DNA from: Lachnospiraceae bacterium UBA7086
GTDB taxonomy: Bacteria; Bacillota; Clostridia; Lachnospirales; Lachnospiraceae
NCBI GenBank assembly: GCA_002492525.1
Contig: DKZA01000034.1
Span: 686 to 30,332, forward strand
Length of the DNA: 29,647 bases
Direction of reading: 5' to 3'
In this document: piece after piece, positions 1-8,292 of the stretch
Layout of the letters: the number at the start of each line of letters is the position of its first letter
How positions within the stretch are numbered: the first letter of the stretch is position 1
The notes under the pieces: generated by a model
What the model was told of the DNA's origin: nothing
What the model saw: the letters and a program-made list of their open reading frames with translations, nothing else
Databases searched by the model: none
Made by a program: the position numbers and the translations under genes

Positions 1-100
1 ATAAGCCTACCTTGTACTTGGTCGTCGGGTAGGCTTATAAGCTGATACGGAAGTCAACCACTTTGTGGGCGGTTGCTTCCTTTATGTCTATAATATAACA
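1..100. ncRNA. Paired hairpins, possible antisense RNA of a type I toxin-antitoxin locus (edge-truncated)
   Basis: Two strong inverted repeats lie back to back. Stem 1 is an 11-bp perfect match (1-11 ATAAGCCTACC with 28-38). Stem 2 is GGAAG(T)CAACC at 49-59 with GGTTGCTTCC at 71-80, one base bulged. An AT-rich block with TATAATATAAC follows at 89-99. Read on the minus strand, a -10-like TATATTAT precedes stem 2 and stem 1 would be the 3' terminator hairpin. This resembles the 3'/antisense part of holin-like (TxpA/RatA-type) toxin loci in Firmicutes. No toxin ORF is visible here; it would lie left of base 1. The hairpins are seen directly; the toxin-antitoxin reading is inference. Confidence 0.35.
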
Positions 101-158
101 TGATAGGTTGGATAGTTCATGTTAGTTGTGAGATAGTTCGAGATAAGTCGAAATCTGG

Positions 159-1808
159 TCAGACTGATTGACTTTCCTGTTGGTTTATAAGCATCTGCTC
201 AAATTCGTGGGCGGGGACAGGTTTTGAGTATAAATAGCCCTGCAGGTAGGAAACACCTATGCCTCGGATGATTTCCTGAATTTCCTCCGTCTCGACGCCT
301 TCGGCTATGGTCTGTATGGAAAGCTGTCTGCACATATTTACCACATTTTCAATAATGGCAATGTCCGTTTTATTTCCATCTCGGACTAGGCCGCGTACAA
401 ATTTCTGATCGATTTTCAGGACATCCATGCTGACATCATGTAACAGTCCGAAGGATGCATATTCTGTTCCAAAATCGTCCATTGCAATTTTAAAACCAAG
501 TTTCTGAAGTTTACTAAACTGGCAGGAAAGCATCTTTGTGTCGTCGGCATTACAGCTTTCTGTAAGTTCCACCATGATAAGCCGTGGGTCTACCTGCAGT
601 TCCCGGGCTTTTGTAATCAGTTTATCAATAAATTCTCCATCCAGCAGTTGGATATAGGAGACATTAAAACTAACACTGATGTTATTGTATTTTTTCTGCC
701 ACATGGCGGCATGCCGCAGGGCTTCTTCCATGACCCAGTAACCAACTTCTCTTATTTCTCCGCTGTTTTCTAAAAGTTTGATAAATTCATAGGGGGTCGC
801 ATCTTGTATTTCCGGTGTTTTCCAACGCAATAAGGATTCACATTCTGTAATTTTTTGGGTTTTTGTTTCAAGTATGGGTTGGAAATATAGTTCAAAACCT
901 TCAAAATGATTATGTATGCTTTGGGTCAGTGCATCGTGGAGCCGGCTTGCGCGAAGATGGCGCTGTGAGATTTTCTCGGAAAATTCAGCAATCCATCCCT
1001 GCTTCTGGTCCTTAGCATACTCCAGGGAGTGTTCCAGATTGCTCATCAAGGTATTAAAATCTGTTCCGTCTTCTGGATAAGATACAAGACCTGCGGAAAC
1101 AGAAAAGCTTTTGAGCCCTCTGATATTCATACAATAGTCGTTAACATTTTCAATCAGCTTACGCAGTTCACTTTTGGAGCCGTCAGGGGATAAAATAATA
1201 AATTCATCGCCCTGAAGGCGATAGACTCTGTCATTCTTGCCGGCCAGATGTTCCAGATACTCGGACAAGGCGATCAGCACTTTATTACCGTACAGGAAAC
1301 CGTTTGTGTTATTGATTTTTCGGAAGGAATTTATGCCTACAAGAAGGATAGCGCCGCTTCCTGTAGAAAAATCATATTTCTGCATTTCATAATTTGTCAA
1401 AAGATGTGTCAGCGGGTCATATTTGTTCTGGTTGTCAAGCCGTGTCATGAGTCCTGCAAAAACAAGGGGACGGCCATCTTCTCCGGAGATTACGCTGCCT
1501 TTACATTCTAACCAGACATAGTCGTTATATTTATTTTTCGCACGATATTGACAGCTGTGACGATTGGATTTTCCGGAAAAGACAGCTTCAATATCCTTAA
1601 GGTACAGAGCACGGTCATCGGGATGAATGTGTTCCATCCATTTGGCACCGGCACCTTCTATGTATTCACTTTCAAGATTAAAATAATCCACGGTGTTTTT
1701 TGACCATCTGGATATATCCGATTCCATATCGCATACATAAATGTAAATATTATCAGAAGCGTTTGCAAAGGACTCGAACAATTCGTTTTCTAAAATATTT
1801 TTTGCCAT
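159..1808 (-). CDS. PAS-GGDEF-EAL cyclic-di-GMP protein, probably a phosphodiesterase
   Basis: 549 residues from the ATG at 1808. AGGAG sits 9 bases before this ATG but only 3 before an upstream in-frame TTG (1812-1814), so the ATG is preferred. Order: PAS_3-type sensor (about 13-125), GGDEF fold (130-282), EAL domain (290-545). The diguanylate cyclase signature is degenerate (QGDEF at 199-203, first Gly replaced by Gln) and no RxxD I-site precedes it, so cyclase activity is doubtful. The EAL side keeps the glutamate of the signature although it reads ESL (324-326), and also ELTES (414-418), DDFG (444-447), KID (465-467) and AEGVET. These are the metal and substrate ligands of active c-di-GMP phosphodiesterases. 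There is no membrane segment, so it is cytosolic. It diverges from the hybrid kinase, sharing a 208-bp intergenic region. Confidence 0.88.
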   Translation of the reverse strand: MAKNILENELFESFANASDNIYIYVCDMESDISRWSKNTVDYFNLESEYIEGAGAKWMEHIHPDDRALYLKDIEAVFSGKSNRHSCQYRAKNKYNDYVWLECKGSVISGEDGRPLVFAGLMTRLDNQNKYDPLTHLLTNYEMQKYDFSTGSGAILLVGINSFRKINNTNGFLYGNKVLIALSEYLEHLAGKNDRVYRLQGDEFIILSPDGSKSELRKLIENVNDYCMNIRGLKSFSVSAGLVSYPEDGTDFNTLMSNLEHSLEYAKDQKQGWIAEFSEKISQRHLRASRLHDALTQSIHNHFEGFELYFQPILETKTQKITECESLLRWKTPEIQDATPYEFIKLLENSGEIREVGYWVMEEALRHAAMWQKKYNNISVSFNVSYIQLLDGEFIDKLITKARELQVDPRLIMVELTESCNADDTKMLSCQFSKLQKLGFKIAMDDFGTEYASFGLLHDVSMDVLKIDQKFVRGLVRDGNKTDIAIIENVVNMCRQLSIQTIAEGVETEEIQEIIRGIGVSYLQGYLYSKPVPAHEFEQMLINQQESQSV

Positions 1809-1850
1809 ATGCAATTACTCCTTTCCGCAGAAGGTGTCTTATTTCTTATC

Positions 1851-1879
1851 ATTTTATCATAGGTTTTGTAAAATGAAAA
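1851..1879 (-). promoter_or_regulatory. Predicted sigmaA-type promoter for the GGDEF-EAL gene
   Basis: On the minus strand TTTTCA (complement of 1874-1879), a 17-bp spacer and TAAAAT (complement of 1851-1856). TGA directly upstream of the -10 makes it an extended -10. It would give a leader of roughly 40 bases ending at the AGGAG site. The -35 matches the consensus at only 4 of 6 positions. Confidence 0.4.
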
Positions 1880-1924
1880 TACAGACAGCGATAGAAATCA
1901 ACGAAATTGAGTCTGGAAGCATTG

Positions 1925-1953
1925 TTGCATAATTGATAGAGCGATGATATGAT
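1925..1953 (+). promoter_or_regulatory. Predicted sigmaA-type promoter for the hybrid histidine kinase
   Basis: TTGCAT (1925-1930), 17-bp spacer, TATGAT (1948-1953). It lies about 65 bases before the kinase start. An AAAGGAG at about 1962-1968 downstream has no usable start codon at normal spacing. Confidence 0.5.
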
Positions 1954-2016
1954 ATATTAAAAAAAGGAGTTAAGCAGAGTATTTGATAGATTTCGGCAAG
2001 TGAGCAGGAAGAGAGT

Positions 2017-4215
2017 ATGTATAGTGTTTTAGCGATTTACCAGAGCTTTATGGTTCTTGGTTGTATTTTTTTTGTAATAATCATGATGGGACAGCGGGAG
2101 AGTAATCTTTCCAAGTTGATGCTTTGTATCGGTTTTCTTGGTGCGATTCAAAATGCCGGTTATCTTCTGGAACTGGTTTCCCAGGATCTTGGAGAGGCCA
2201 TGGTGGCGGTGCGTATGGAATATCTGGGCGGTGCGTTCATTACCACCTTTCTGTTTGTATTTGTGGCCAGATACTGTGGATATAATGTTCCCAAGCAACT
2301 GGAGGCGTTAATGTTTGGTCTGGACGGCCTGGTATTGCTGTGTATCTGGGGATATAAACATACGGCGCTGTATTATAATAGTGTTTCTTTTGTGACTGAC
2401 GGAGAAATTCCATACCTTGTTCTGGGAAGAGGGCCGCTTTATTATATTTTTCTCGTACAGTTGATTGTTCAGCTGGTGGGATGTTTTCTCTTTACTATTC
2501 AGGCCAACAGGAGATCCCAGAAGGGGAGAATGAAGTTGAATGTCCTGACTCTGGGAATATGCTGTATTTTCCCGATCGTCGGCATTATATTCAGTTTGAG
2601 CCGGATCATAAAGGGATTCGATGTGGTGCCTGGCTTTGAAGCATTGGGAATTTTAGGATTTGGCATCGTAATTGTTTTTTATCATGTGTTTGATCTGTCA
2701 ATATCGGCCCATGAAGAAGTCATCAGATCCATGGATGAGGCGGTTCTGATTCTGGATGCAGATGGCGGATTTATTGAGGCGAACGATAAGGCGGAAGAGT
2801 TGTTTCATGTACTGACCTGCTATAAAAAGGGGGAAAAGGTAAGTGAGGAAAATTTAAAGGATGTCTTTACTGATAACAATAATTTCGAGTACAGTAACAG
2901 GGATCACAGCTTTGAGGTGCATGTCAATAAAATATGGAATAAGCGTATTCTGGCCGGATATGCGATCGTGTTCATGGATGTCACAGAGAATAAAAAGCAG
3001 CTGCAGCAGATGCGAATCCTGAAGGCGAACGCAGAGAAAGCAAACAGGGCAAAATCGGAATTCCTGGCTAGAATTTCCCACGAAATCCGCACGCCGATCA
3101 ATGCAGTGCTGGGTATGAATGAAATGGTATTACGGGAATCAAAGGAACCGGAGATTAAGAAATATTCCATGGATATCAAATCTTCCGCACAAGTACTTCT
3201 GGGAATTATCAATGATATTTTGGATTTTTCCAAGATTGAGTCCGGGAAACTGGAGATTATACCGGCGGAATATGAACTCAACAGCATGCTCAATGACTTG
3301 TTCAATATGTTCTCCCTGCGGACGCAGGAAAAGGGATTAAAGTTTGATGTGATCGTGGATCCGAAGCTGCCATCGAAACTGTATGGGGATGATATTCGTA
3401 TCAGGCAGGTGCTCGGCAACTTTTTAACCAATGCCGTTAAATATACGGAAAAGGGAACCGTCACTTTGGAACTGGCAGGACGCACGGAAGGGGAAAATGT
3501 GGTTCTGCACTTTACGGTGAAAGATACCGGGATTGGCATCAAGCAGGATAATATGTCTAAATTGTTCCTGGCATTTGAACGTTTCGACGAGGCGAAGAAT
3601 CGTAATATTGAGGGTACCGGACTGGGGATGAATATCTCTGCACAGCTTTTGAAACTGATGGGGGCAGATTTGAAGGTAGAGAGTGTCTATGGAAAGGGGA
3701 GTACTTTCCGCTTCGATCTGCGCCAGAGAATCATAGATGAGGAACCCATCGGCAGTTTCCAGGAACGGGCCAGGAAAGCAGTCAGGGAGCATGTCTATCA
3801 TGCAAGTTTTACGGCGCCGGAAGGAGAAATTCTGTTGGTGGATGATAACCGTGTCAACAGAAAGGTGTTCTGCGGTCTGTTAAAACAGACCATGGTAAAG
3901 ATCAAAGATGTGGGCAGCGGAAAAGAATGTCTTGATGAGGTTACTAAAAAGCACTACGATATGATATTTTTAGACCATATGATGCCGGAAATGGACGGTA
4001 TAGAAACCATGAGCAGGATGAAACAGCTGCAGAATAATCTTTGTGAGGATACGCCGGTTATCATGCTGACAGCCAATGCCATTGTGGGAGCCAAGGAGCA
4101 TTATCTGGCGGAAGGATTTGAGGATTTTGTGGCCAAGCCCATTGTGCAGGAAAAGCTGGAAAAGATCATGGTGCACTGGATGCCGCCGGAAAAGATGCAT
4201 ATTAATGATATGTAA
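2017..4215 (+). CDS. 7TM hybrid sensor histidine kinase with C-terminal receiver
   Basis: 732 residues; AGGAAGAGAG precedes the ATG. Hydrophobic segments fill residues 1-225, the pattern of the 7TM histidine-kinase N-terminal region (HisKA_7TM). A PAS-like segment (about 233-325) and a short coiled linker (325-350) follow. The HisKA H-box has phospho-acceptor His355 (SHEIRTP). The ATPase domain has the N-box around Asn472 (NFLTNAVKYT), DTGIGI (503-508) and GTGLGM. The receiver (about 604-720) has acidic DD (609-610), phospho-acceptor Asp653, Thr685 and Lys707. All catalytic residues are present, so phosphorelay activity is expected. No DNA-binding domain or cognate output protein is adjacent, so the partner (a free Hpt or regulator) must lie elsewhere. 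The divergent c-di-GMP protein is a plausible functional neighbour but not a shown one. Confidence 0.92.
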   Translation: MYSVLAIYQSFMVLGCIFFVIIMMGQRESNLSKLMLCIGFLGAIQNAGYLLELVSQDLGEAMVAVRMEYLGGAFITTFLFVFVARYCGYNVPKQLEALMFGLDGLVLLCIWGYKHTALYYNSVSFVTDGEIPYLVLGRGPLYYIFLVQLIVQLVGCFLFTIQANRRSQKGRMKLNVLTLGICCIFPIVGIIFSLSRIIKGFDVVPGFEALGILGFGIVIVFYHVFDLSISAHEEVIRSMDEAVLILDADGGFIEANDKAEELFHVLTCYKKGEKVSEENLKDVFTDNNNFEYSNRDHSFEVHVNKIWNKRILAGYAIVFMDVTENKKQLQQMRILKANAEKANRAKSEFLARISHEIRTPINAVLGMNEMVLRESKEPEIKKYSMDIKSSAQVLLGIINDILDFSKIESGKLEIIPAEYELNSMLNDLFNMFSLRTQEKGLKFDVIVDPKLPSKLYGDDIRIRQVLGNFLTNAVKYTEKGTVTLELAGRTEGENVVLHFTVKDTGIGIKQDNMSKLFLAFERFDEAKNRNIEGTGLGMNISAQLLKLMGADLKVESVYGKGSTFRFDLRQRIIDEEPIGSFQERARKAVREHVYHASFTAPEGEILLVDDNRVNRKVFCGLLKQTMVKIKDVGSGKECLDEVTKKHYDMIFLDHMMPEMDGIETMSRMKQLQNNLCEDTPVIMLTANAIVGAKEHYLAEGFEDFVAKPIVQEKLEKIMVHWMPPEKMHINDM

Positions 4216-4244
4216 AATTTTGGATAGAAAGGGAGTCGGAAAGT

Positions 4245-5102
4245 ATGAGAGAAAATCTGAAAATTAAAGTGGAGGCGCCTGTATATACTGTGGCTGCGGA
4301 TGTGACTTTTGCCCAGGTGGATGCCTGGTTTGGGCATACGAGACGAGATTTGAAGATGGATATTATTTATCCGGAAGATAAGACCAGAAAATATCCCTGT
4401 ATCGTGTGGATCTGCGGCGGTGCCTGGGCTGTCATGGACAGATCAGCCCATCTGGCATATTTGTCAGAGCTTGCAAGGAGTGGATTTGTGGTGGCGAGTG
4501 TGGAGTATCGTACGACCAATGAGGGAACTTTCCCGATACAGTTGATGGATGTAAAGGCCGGAATCCGTTACCTGAAAGCACACGGAGAACGATATAATAT
4601 AGATGTGGAACATTTTGGAGTGATGGGAGAATCCGCAGGGGGATATCTGACGGCCATGGCGGCTCTGGTAGATGACAGGGCTTATGATGTGGGCGCCTTT
4701 ACGGAATATTCCAGTAAGGTACAGGCGGCCTGTCCCTGGTATCCGCCTGCGGATGTGACTGCTTTTCCTTATCCTTCTGCAGAGCTGGCTGCGGCGGCGC
4801 CGGAGTCTTTGTTACTAGGCAAAAATGTGGCACAGAATCAGGAAGAGGCCATGAAAATCTGTCCGGTTGCTTATGTGAAGAAAGATGCACCGCCGTTTAT
4901 GATCATACATGGCGATCAGGATCATACGGTGCCCTTTCATCAGGGAGAACTTTTGCATGATAAACTGGAAGAGGCAGGTGTTGATGTGACAATGCTTGTT
5001 CTGGAAGGGGCAGATCATGCAGATGTGCGGTTCTTCCAGAAGGAAATCTGGCAGAGGATTATAGCCTTTTTCCAGGATAAATTGGGAAAGAAGAAAGAAT
5101 AA
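4245..5102 (+). CDS. Alpha/beta hydrolase, acetyl/feruloyl-esterase-like
   Basis: 285 residues; GGGAG precedes the ATG, and the gene starts 29 bases after the kinase stop. No signal peptide, so intracellular. The fold is that of the BD-FAE/COG0657 esterases. An oxyanion loop CGGAW (57-61) replaces the usual HGGxW, and the nucleophile elbow GESAG puts the serine at 130. The likely acid is Asp226 in IHGDQDHTVP and the likely base is His258 in GADHADV. The triad is complete, so an active carboxylesterase is expected. Deacetylation of sugar or xylan oligomers is typical of relatives; the substrate cannot be read from sequence. It is closely spaced with the next gene (11 bases). Confidence 0.8.
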   Translation: MRENLKIKVEAPVYTVAADVTFAQVDAWFGHTRRDLKMDIIYPEDKTRKYPCIVWICGGAWAVMDRSAHLAYLSELARSGFVVASVEYRTTNEGTFPIQLMDVKAGIRYLKAHGERYNIDVEHFGVMGESAGGYLTAMAALVDDRAYDVGAFTEYSSKVQAACPWYPPADVTAFPYPSAELAAAAPESLLLGKNVAQNQEEAMKICPVAYVKKDAPPFMIIHGDQDHTVPFHQGELLHDKLEEAGVDVTMLVLEGADHADVRFFQKEIWQRIIAFFQDKLGKKKE

Positions 5103-5113
5103 GAGGGATGTAG

Positions 5114-5695
5114 ATGAGTTATTATCTGGTAGATTTTGAAAATGTGAAAAAAGATGGCCTGGATGGGATCCATAGGCTGAGTAAGGAGGATAAAGTCTGT
5201 ATTTTTTATTCCAAAAATGCGGACAGTATTACCTTTGATCAACATCGTCGTATTATAGAATCCAAGGCAGTGATCGAGTTTTGCAAGGTAGAGGTTGGCA
5301 GTAAGAACGCTTTGGATTTTCAGCTGGCAACACAACTTGGATATCTGATTGCCAACAAAAGTGCAGACCGGTATTTTATTGTGAGTAAGGACAAGGGTTT
5401 TGAAATCCTGAGCGGTTATTGGAAGACCCGCAACGTGGATGTAACACTCATTGCCGATATTACGGGGCGCAGCCATAATCAGGAGATGGAGGAGATGCTG
5501 GCCAAACTGAAAGATCTTTTGAAAGAGGAAGAAGATGTGGACGTGGAAGATATCCATAAGATCATGCAGCAATATAAGACGAAGCAGGGAATCAGCAATG
5601 CACTTATGAAGAAGTATCCCAGCAAGGATAACAAAAAGTCAAGTAAAATCTATAAGACCATTAAACCGCTTCTTTCAGACAAGAAGGGAAGCTGA
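5114..5695 (+). CDS. PIN/NYN-like nuclease-domain protein
   Basis: 193 residues. The first 125 residues form a PIN-like domain: hydrophobic strand ending in Asp7 with Asn10 (YLVDFENVK), Asp68 in a helix (NALDFQLAT) and Asp93 (VSKDKGFE). This is the spacing of the acidic metal ligands of NYN/PIN RNases. The C-terminal 70 residues are charged and helical, lysine-rich at the end, and could bind RNA or a partner. GAGGGATGTAG precedes the ATG, and the short gap to the esterase suggests one transcript. No antitoxin-like small gene is adjacent, so a VapC-type toxin pair is not supported. Activity on RNA is inferred from the fold only. Confidence 0.7.
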   Translation: MSYYLVDFENVKKDGLDGIHRLSKEDKVCIFYSKNADSITFDQHRRIIESKAVIEFCKVEVGSKNALDFQLATQLGYLIANKSADRYFIVSKDKGFEILSGYWKTRNVDVTLIADITGRSHNQEMEEMLAKLKDLLKEEEDVDVEDIHKIMQQYKTKQGISNALMKKYPSKDNKKSSKIYKTIKPLLSDKKGS

Positions 5696-5795
5696 AGCGG
5701 AAGAGTATTTGTGCGGATCCAGGAGATACTAATAGTATAACAAAAGACGATAGAAAAGGTGTATGACATCATCGGTAAAAGAAGAGGAGAATGTT

Positions 5796-6293
5796 ATGAA
5801 GAACAAAAAAGCAACGGTGCTGTTGACAGGTCTTATTATTTTATTGGCAGGGCTGGGCTGCAGTGCCTGTGGAACGAAGGAATCTTCGACGAGTAATCTG
5901 GAGGGAGATCTTAGTGAGATTATGGCCTCTTTGTATGAAAATGCAGAGTTGGAACAGGATTTCAGGGACAGTCTTGACGGGTATGAAACTTATGAACTGA
6001 CGGATGAAATGGAAGTGTCAATTCTGGGAACGGATGAAATTACTTATAAGGAGGGTGTGGTGTCCATGCCTCTGATGTCATCTATAGCTTACCAGTGTGT
6101 GCTTTTACGGGTGGAAGAGAATGAGGTGGATACAGTCAAACAGGCTCTTAAGACAAATGCCAATCCGGACAAATGGGTTTGTGTCAGTGCGGAGACAACA
6201 TTGATTGAGAGCCGGGGCGATGTGATCTTCTTTATCATGTGTGATAAAGATACAGCCTATGCCATGAACAGTGCGTTCCAGAACCTCAAATAA
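5796..6293 (+). CDS. DUF4358 family lipoprotein or secreted protein
   Basis: 165 residues from the ATG at 5796, which has GGAG six bases upstream; an earlier in-frame ATG at 5763 has no site and is rejected. The N-terminus is a signal peptide (MKNKKA, hydrophobic stretch to about 26) ending near two cysteines (LGCSAC). The lipobox is not classical, so lipidation is probable rather than certain. The mature part matches the DUF4358 pattern: an SSIAYQCVLLRV segment, then NPDKWVCV and ESRGDVIFFIM near the C-terminus. The function of the family is unknown. It ends just before a terminator shared with the convergent potD gene. Confidence 0.65.
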   Translation: MKNKKATVLLTGLIILLAGLGCSACGTKESSTSNLEGDLSEIMASLYENAELEQDFRDSLDGYETYELTDEMEVSILGTDEITYKEGVVSMPLMSSIAYQCVLLRVEENEVDTVKQALKTNANPDKWVCVSAETTLIESRGDVIFFIMCDKDTAYAMNSAFQNLK

Positions 6294-6309
6294 GCTCTTA
6301 TAGCATAAA

Positions 6310-6349
6310 AAGATGCCCTGCCGGTCTTATGACGGTGCAGGGCATCTTT
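6310..6349. terminator. Bidirectional intrinsic terminator
   Basis: A 12-bp perfect stem (AAGATGCCCTGC 6310-6321 with 6337-6348) lies between the convergent DUF4358 and potD genes. On the minus strand it is followed by TTTTT, a proper U-tract for the pot operon. On the plus strand only TTTAC follows, so it is weaker in that direction. Confidence 0.8.
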
Positions 6350-6350
6350 A

Positions 6351-7421
6351 CTAATTAGATTTTACTTCTTTCCAGAGATTATTGTAGAGCGCATCTCCGT
6401 CCTCTCCCAGATACACGTAGGTCTCCAGATTGTTATATTGAGACAGATCAGGGAAAGCAATGCTGGAGTTTTTGATGCTTTCATCTTCAATCAGTGCCCT
6501 GGCGGCATCATTGGGGGTAGAATAAGTAATGTACTCAAAGTTTTTGAGGGCAATGTCGCCGCGGCACATAAAATCTATGAATTTCTCGGCATTTTCTTTG
6601 TTGGGAGCATCTTTTAAGATGACCCAGGAATCAATCCACACATTGGTGCCTTCCTCAGGAATCACATATTCTAAATCCGGATTTTCACGCTGAGTGTATA
6701 TTGCTTCGCCAGAATAGATTACGCCAATGGCAGCTTCACCGCCGATCATCTTATCACGAACCTGGTCAATGACATATGCCTGCACCAGTGGTTTTTGTTC
6801 GATGAGGGAATTCTTGGCTGTTTCCAGTTCTGTGGGATCTACAGTATTCATGGAAAAACCGTTCATCTTTTCGGCTACCATGAAAGCGTCACGCACGGAA
6901 TCCTGCATCAGAATATTATCACTGTATTTTTCATCCCAAAGCTGTGCCCAACTGGTGATGGGCTCCTCTACCATGGTCTTGTTATAAAGGATACCGACGG
7001 TTCCCCAACAGTAGGGAATGGAGTATTTGTTGCCGGGGTCAAAGGATTTAGACTGCTCAAAGTACTGGGCATTGATATTCTTCCTGGCATTTGGTATGTT
7101 TTCAAAGTTAATCGGTGCAAGCATGTCATTTTCAATCATTTTGCTGATCATATAATCAGAAGGACATACCACATCATAGGAGGCGGCACCGGATTCTACT
7201 TTGGGATACATGATTTCATTGGTCTCAAACTCATCATAGACCACTTTGATACCGGTTTCTTCCTCAAACATATCTATGGTATCGGGATCAATATATTCTC
7301 CCCAGTTATAGACGATCACTTCACCGTTTGCGCCCCCTTGCGAAGAGCCGCAGCCGGTGAGGATGGCAGGTAAGGAGAGGGAAAAAACAGCCAGAATCAT
7401 ATTACATTTTTTATTTTTCAT
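6351..7421 (-). CDS. potD: Spermidine/putrescine ABC transporter substrate-binding lipoprotein
   Basis: 356 residues with GGAGG before the ATG. The signal peptide has a clear lipobox (ILTGC, Cys at about 24), so the protein is anchored outside the membrane. The mature sequence opens with the PotD/PotF pattern VIVYNWGEYIDPDTID, then a TGIKVVYDEFETNE strand and SYDVVCPSDYMI. This is a family 1/spermidine periplasmic-binding-protein fold, and the length fits (PotD of E. coli is 348). Acidic and aromatic residues typical of polyamine binding are present (Trp in YNWGEY, Asp in SDYM). It is the last gene of the pot operon, 79 bp after potC. The spermidine versus putrescine preference is not decided by the sequence. 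Confidence 0.93.
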   Translation of the reverse strand: MKNKKCNMILAVFSLSLPAILTGCGSSQGGANGEVIVYNWGEYIDPDTIDMFEEETGIKVVYDEFETNEIMYPKVESGAASYDVVCPSDYMISKMIENDMLAPINFENIPNARKNINAQYFEQSKSFDPGNKYSIPYCWGTVGILYNKTMVEEPITSWAQLWDEKYSDNILMQDSVRDAFMVAEKMNGFSMNTVDPTELETAKNSLIEQKPLVQAYVIDQVRDKMIGGEAAIGVIYSGEAIYTQRENPDLEYVIPEEGTNVWIDSWVILKDAPNKENAEKFIDFMCRGDIALKNFEYITYSTPNDAARALIEDESIKNSSIAFPDLSQYNNLETYVYLGEDGDALYNNLWKEVKSN

Positions 7422-7500
7422 AAGTTCCTCCGCTTTAAGATGATATATATTTTCATGATTTTATATCTTCGCAGGCAATGGGTTTGCTTTCGGAAGAGTT

Positions 7501-8292
7501 TTATAAAGGTTTAGGATTTTTGGGCGTCTTATTTTTGGCAGGCGCCATATTAACCAATAACAAAAGAATCAGCACGGTTATAAATATAAGCGTAGACAGT
7601 GCGTACATTTCCGGTTTAATCCCTTTTTTGACCTCTGTGTAAATCTTCGTTGACAAGGTATCCACACCAGCTCCTTTGGTGAAATGTGTGATGATAAAAT
7701 CATCCAAGGACATGGTAAAGGCCATCAGGAAACCGGAAAGGACACCAGGCAGAAGGTCGGGAAAGACCACCTTGAAGAAGGCCGTCACGTGGGAGGCTCC
7801 TAAATCCAGGGCCGCCTCATAGGTGCTGGGATTTAATTGTTTCATACGGGGCATGACACTTAAAATCACATAGGGAATATTAAAGGTGATATGTGACAAT
7901 AGTATCGTACCCAGACCAAAGCGAAGCCCCATACTGATAAAGAGAAGCATCAGAGAAATCCCTGTGACAATTTCTGCATTGAGCATAGGAATATTGGTGA
8001 TTCCCATCAGAATCGTACGGGATCTTTTTTTCATACCAGTCATGGCTACACAGGCAATGGTACCGATAATGGTGGCAACGAAGGCAGAGACCACTGCGAT
8101 AAGCAGGGTATTGCCCAGTGCCTCCAGTATTTCCTCATTTTGAAAAAGCCTGCTGTACCAATTTATGGTAAATCCGCCCCATTTGGAGCGTGTCTTGCTT
8201 GCGTTGAAGGATAAAACCATCAAGGTGGCAATAGGCGCATACAAAAAGAGAAAAATCAATGCGGTATAAATATGTTTTGCCGTATTTTTCAT
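7501..8292 (-). CDS. potC: Spermidine/putrescine ABC transporter permease PotC
   Basis: 263 residues. The start ATG overlaps the potB stop as ATGA, indicating translational coupling. It is a BPD_transp_1-type permease with six hydrophobic segments. The EAA loop, which contacts the ATPase, reads YEAALDLGASHVTAFFKVVFPDLLPG (about 155-180). The segment FTINWYSRLFQNEEILEALGNTLLIA is typical of PotC/PotI. It forms the inner-membrane channel with PotB; the two differ in sequence and belong to one heterodimeric channel. Confidence 0.92.
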   Translation of the reverse strand: MKNTAKHIYTALIFLFLYAPIATLMVLSFNASKTRSKWGGFTINWYSRLFQNEEILEALGNTLLIAVVSAFVATIIGTIACVAMTGMKKRSRTILMGITNIPMLNAEIVTGISLMLLFISMGLRFGLGTILLSHITFNIPYVILSVMPRMKQLNPSTYEAALDLGASHVTAFFKVVFPDLLPGVLSGFLMAFTMSLDDFIITHFTKGAGVDTLSTKIYTEVKKGIKPEMYALSTLIFITVLILLLLVNMAPAKNKTPKNPKPL

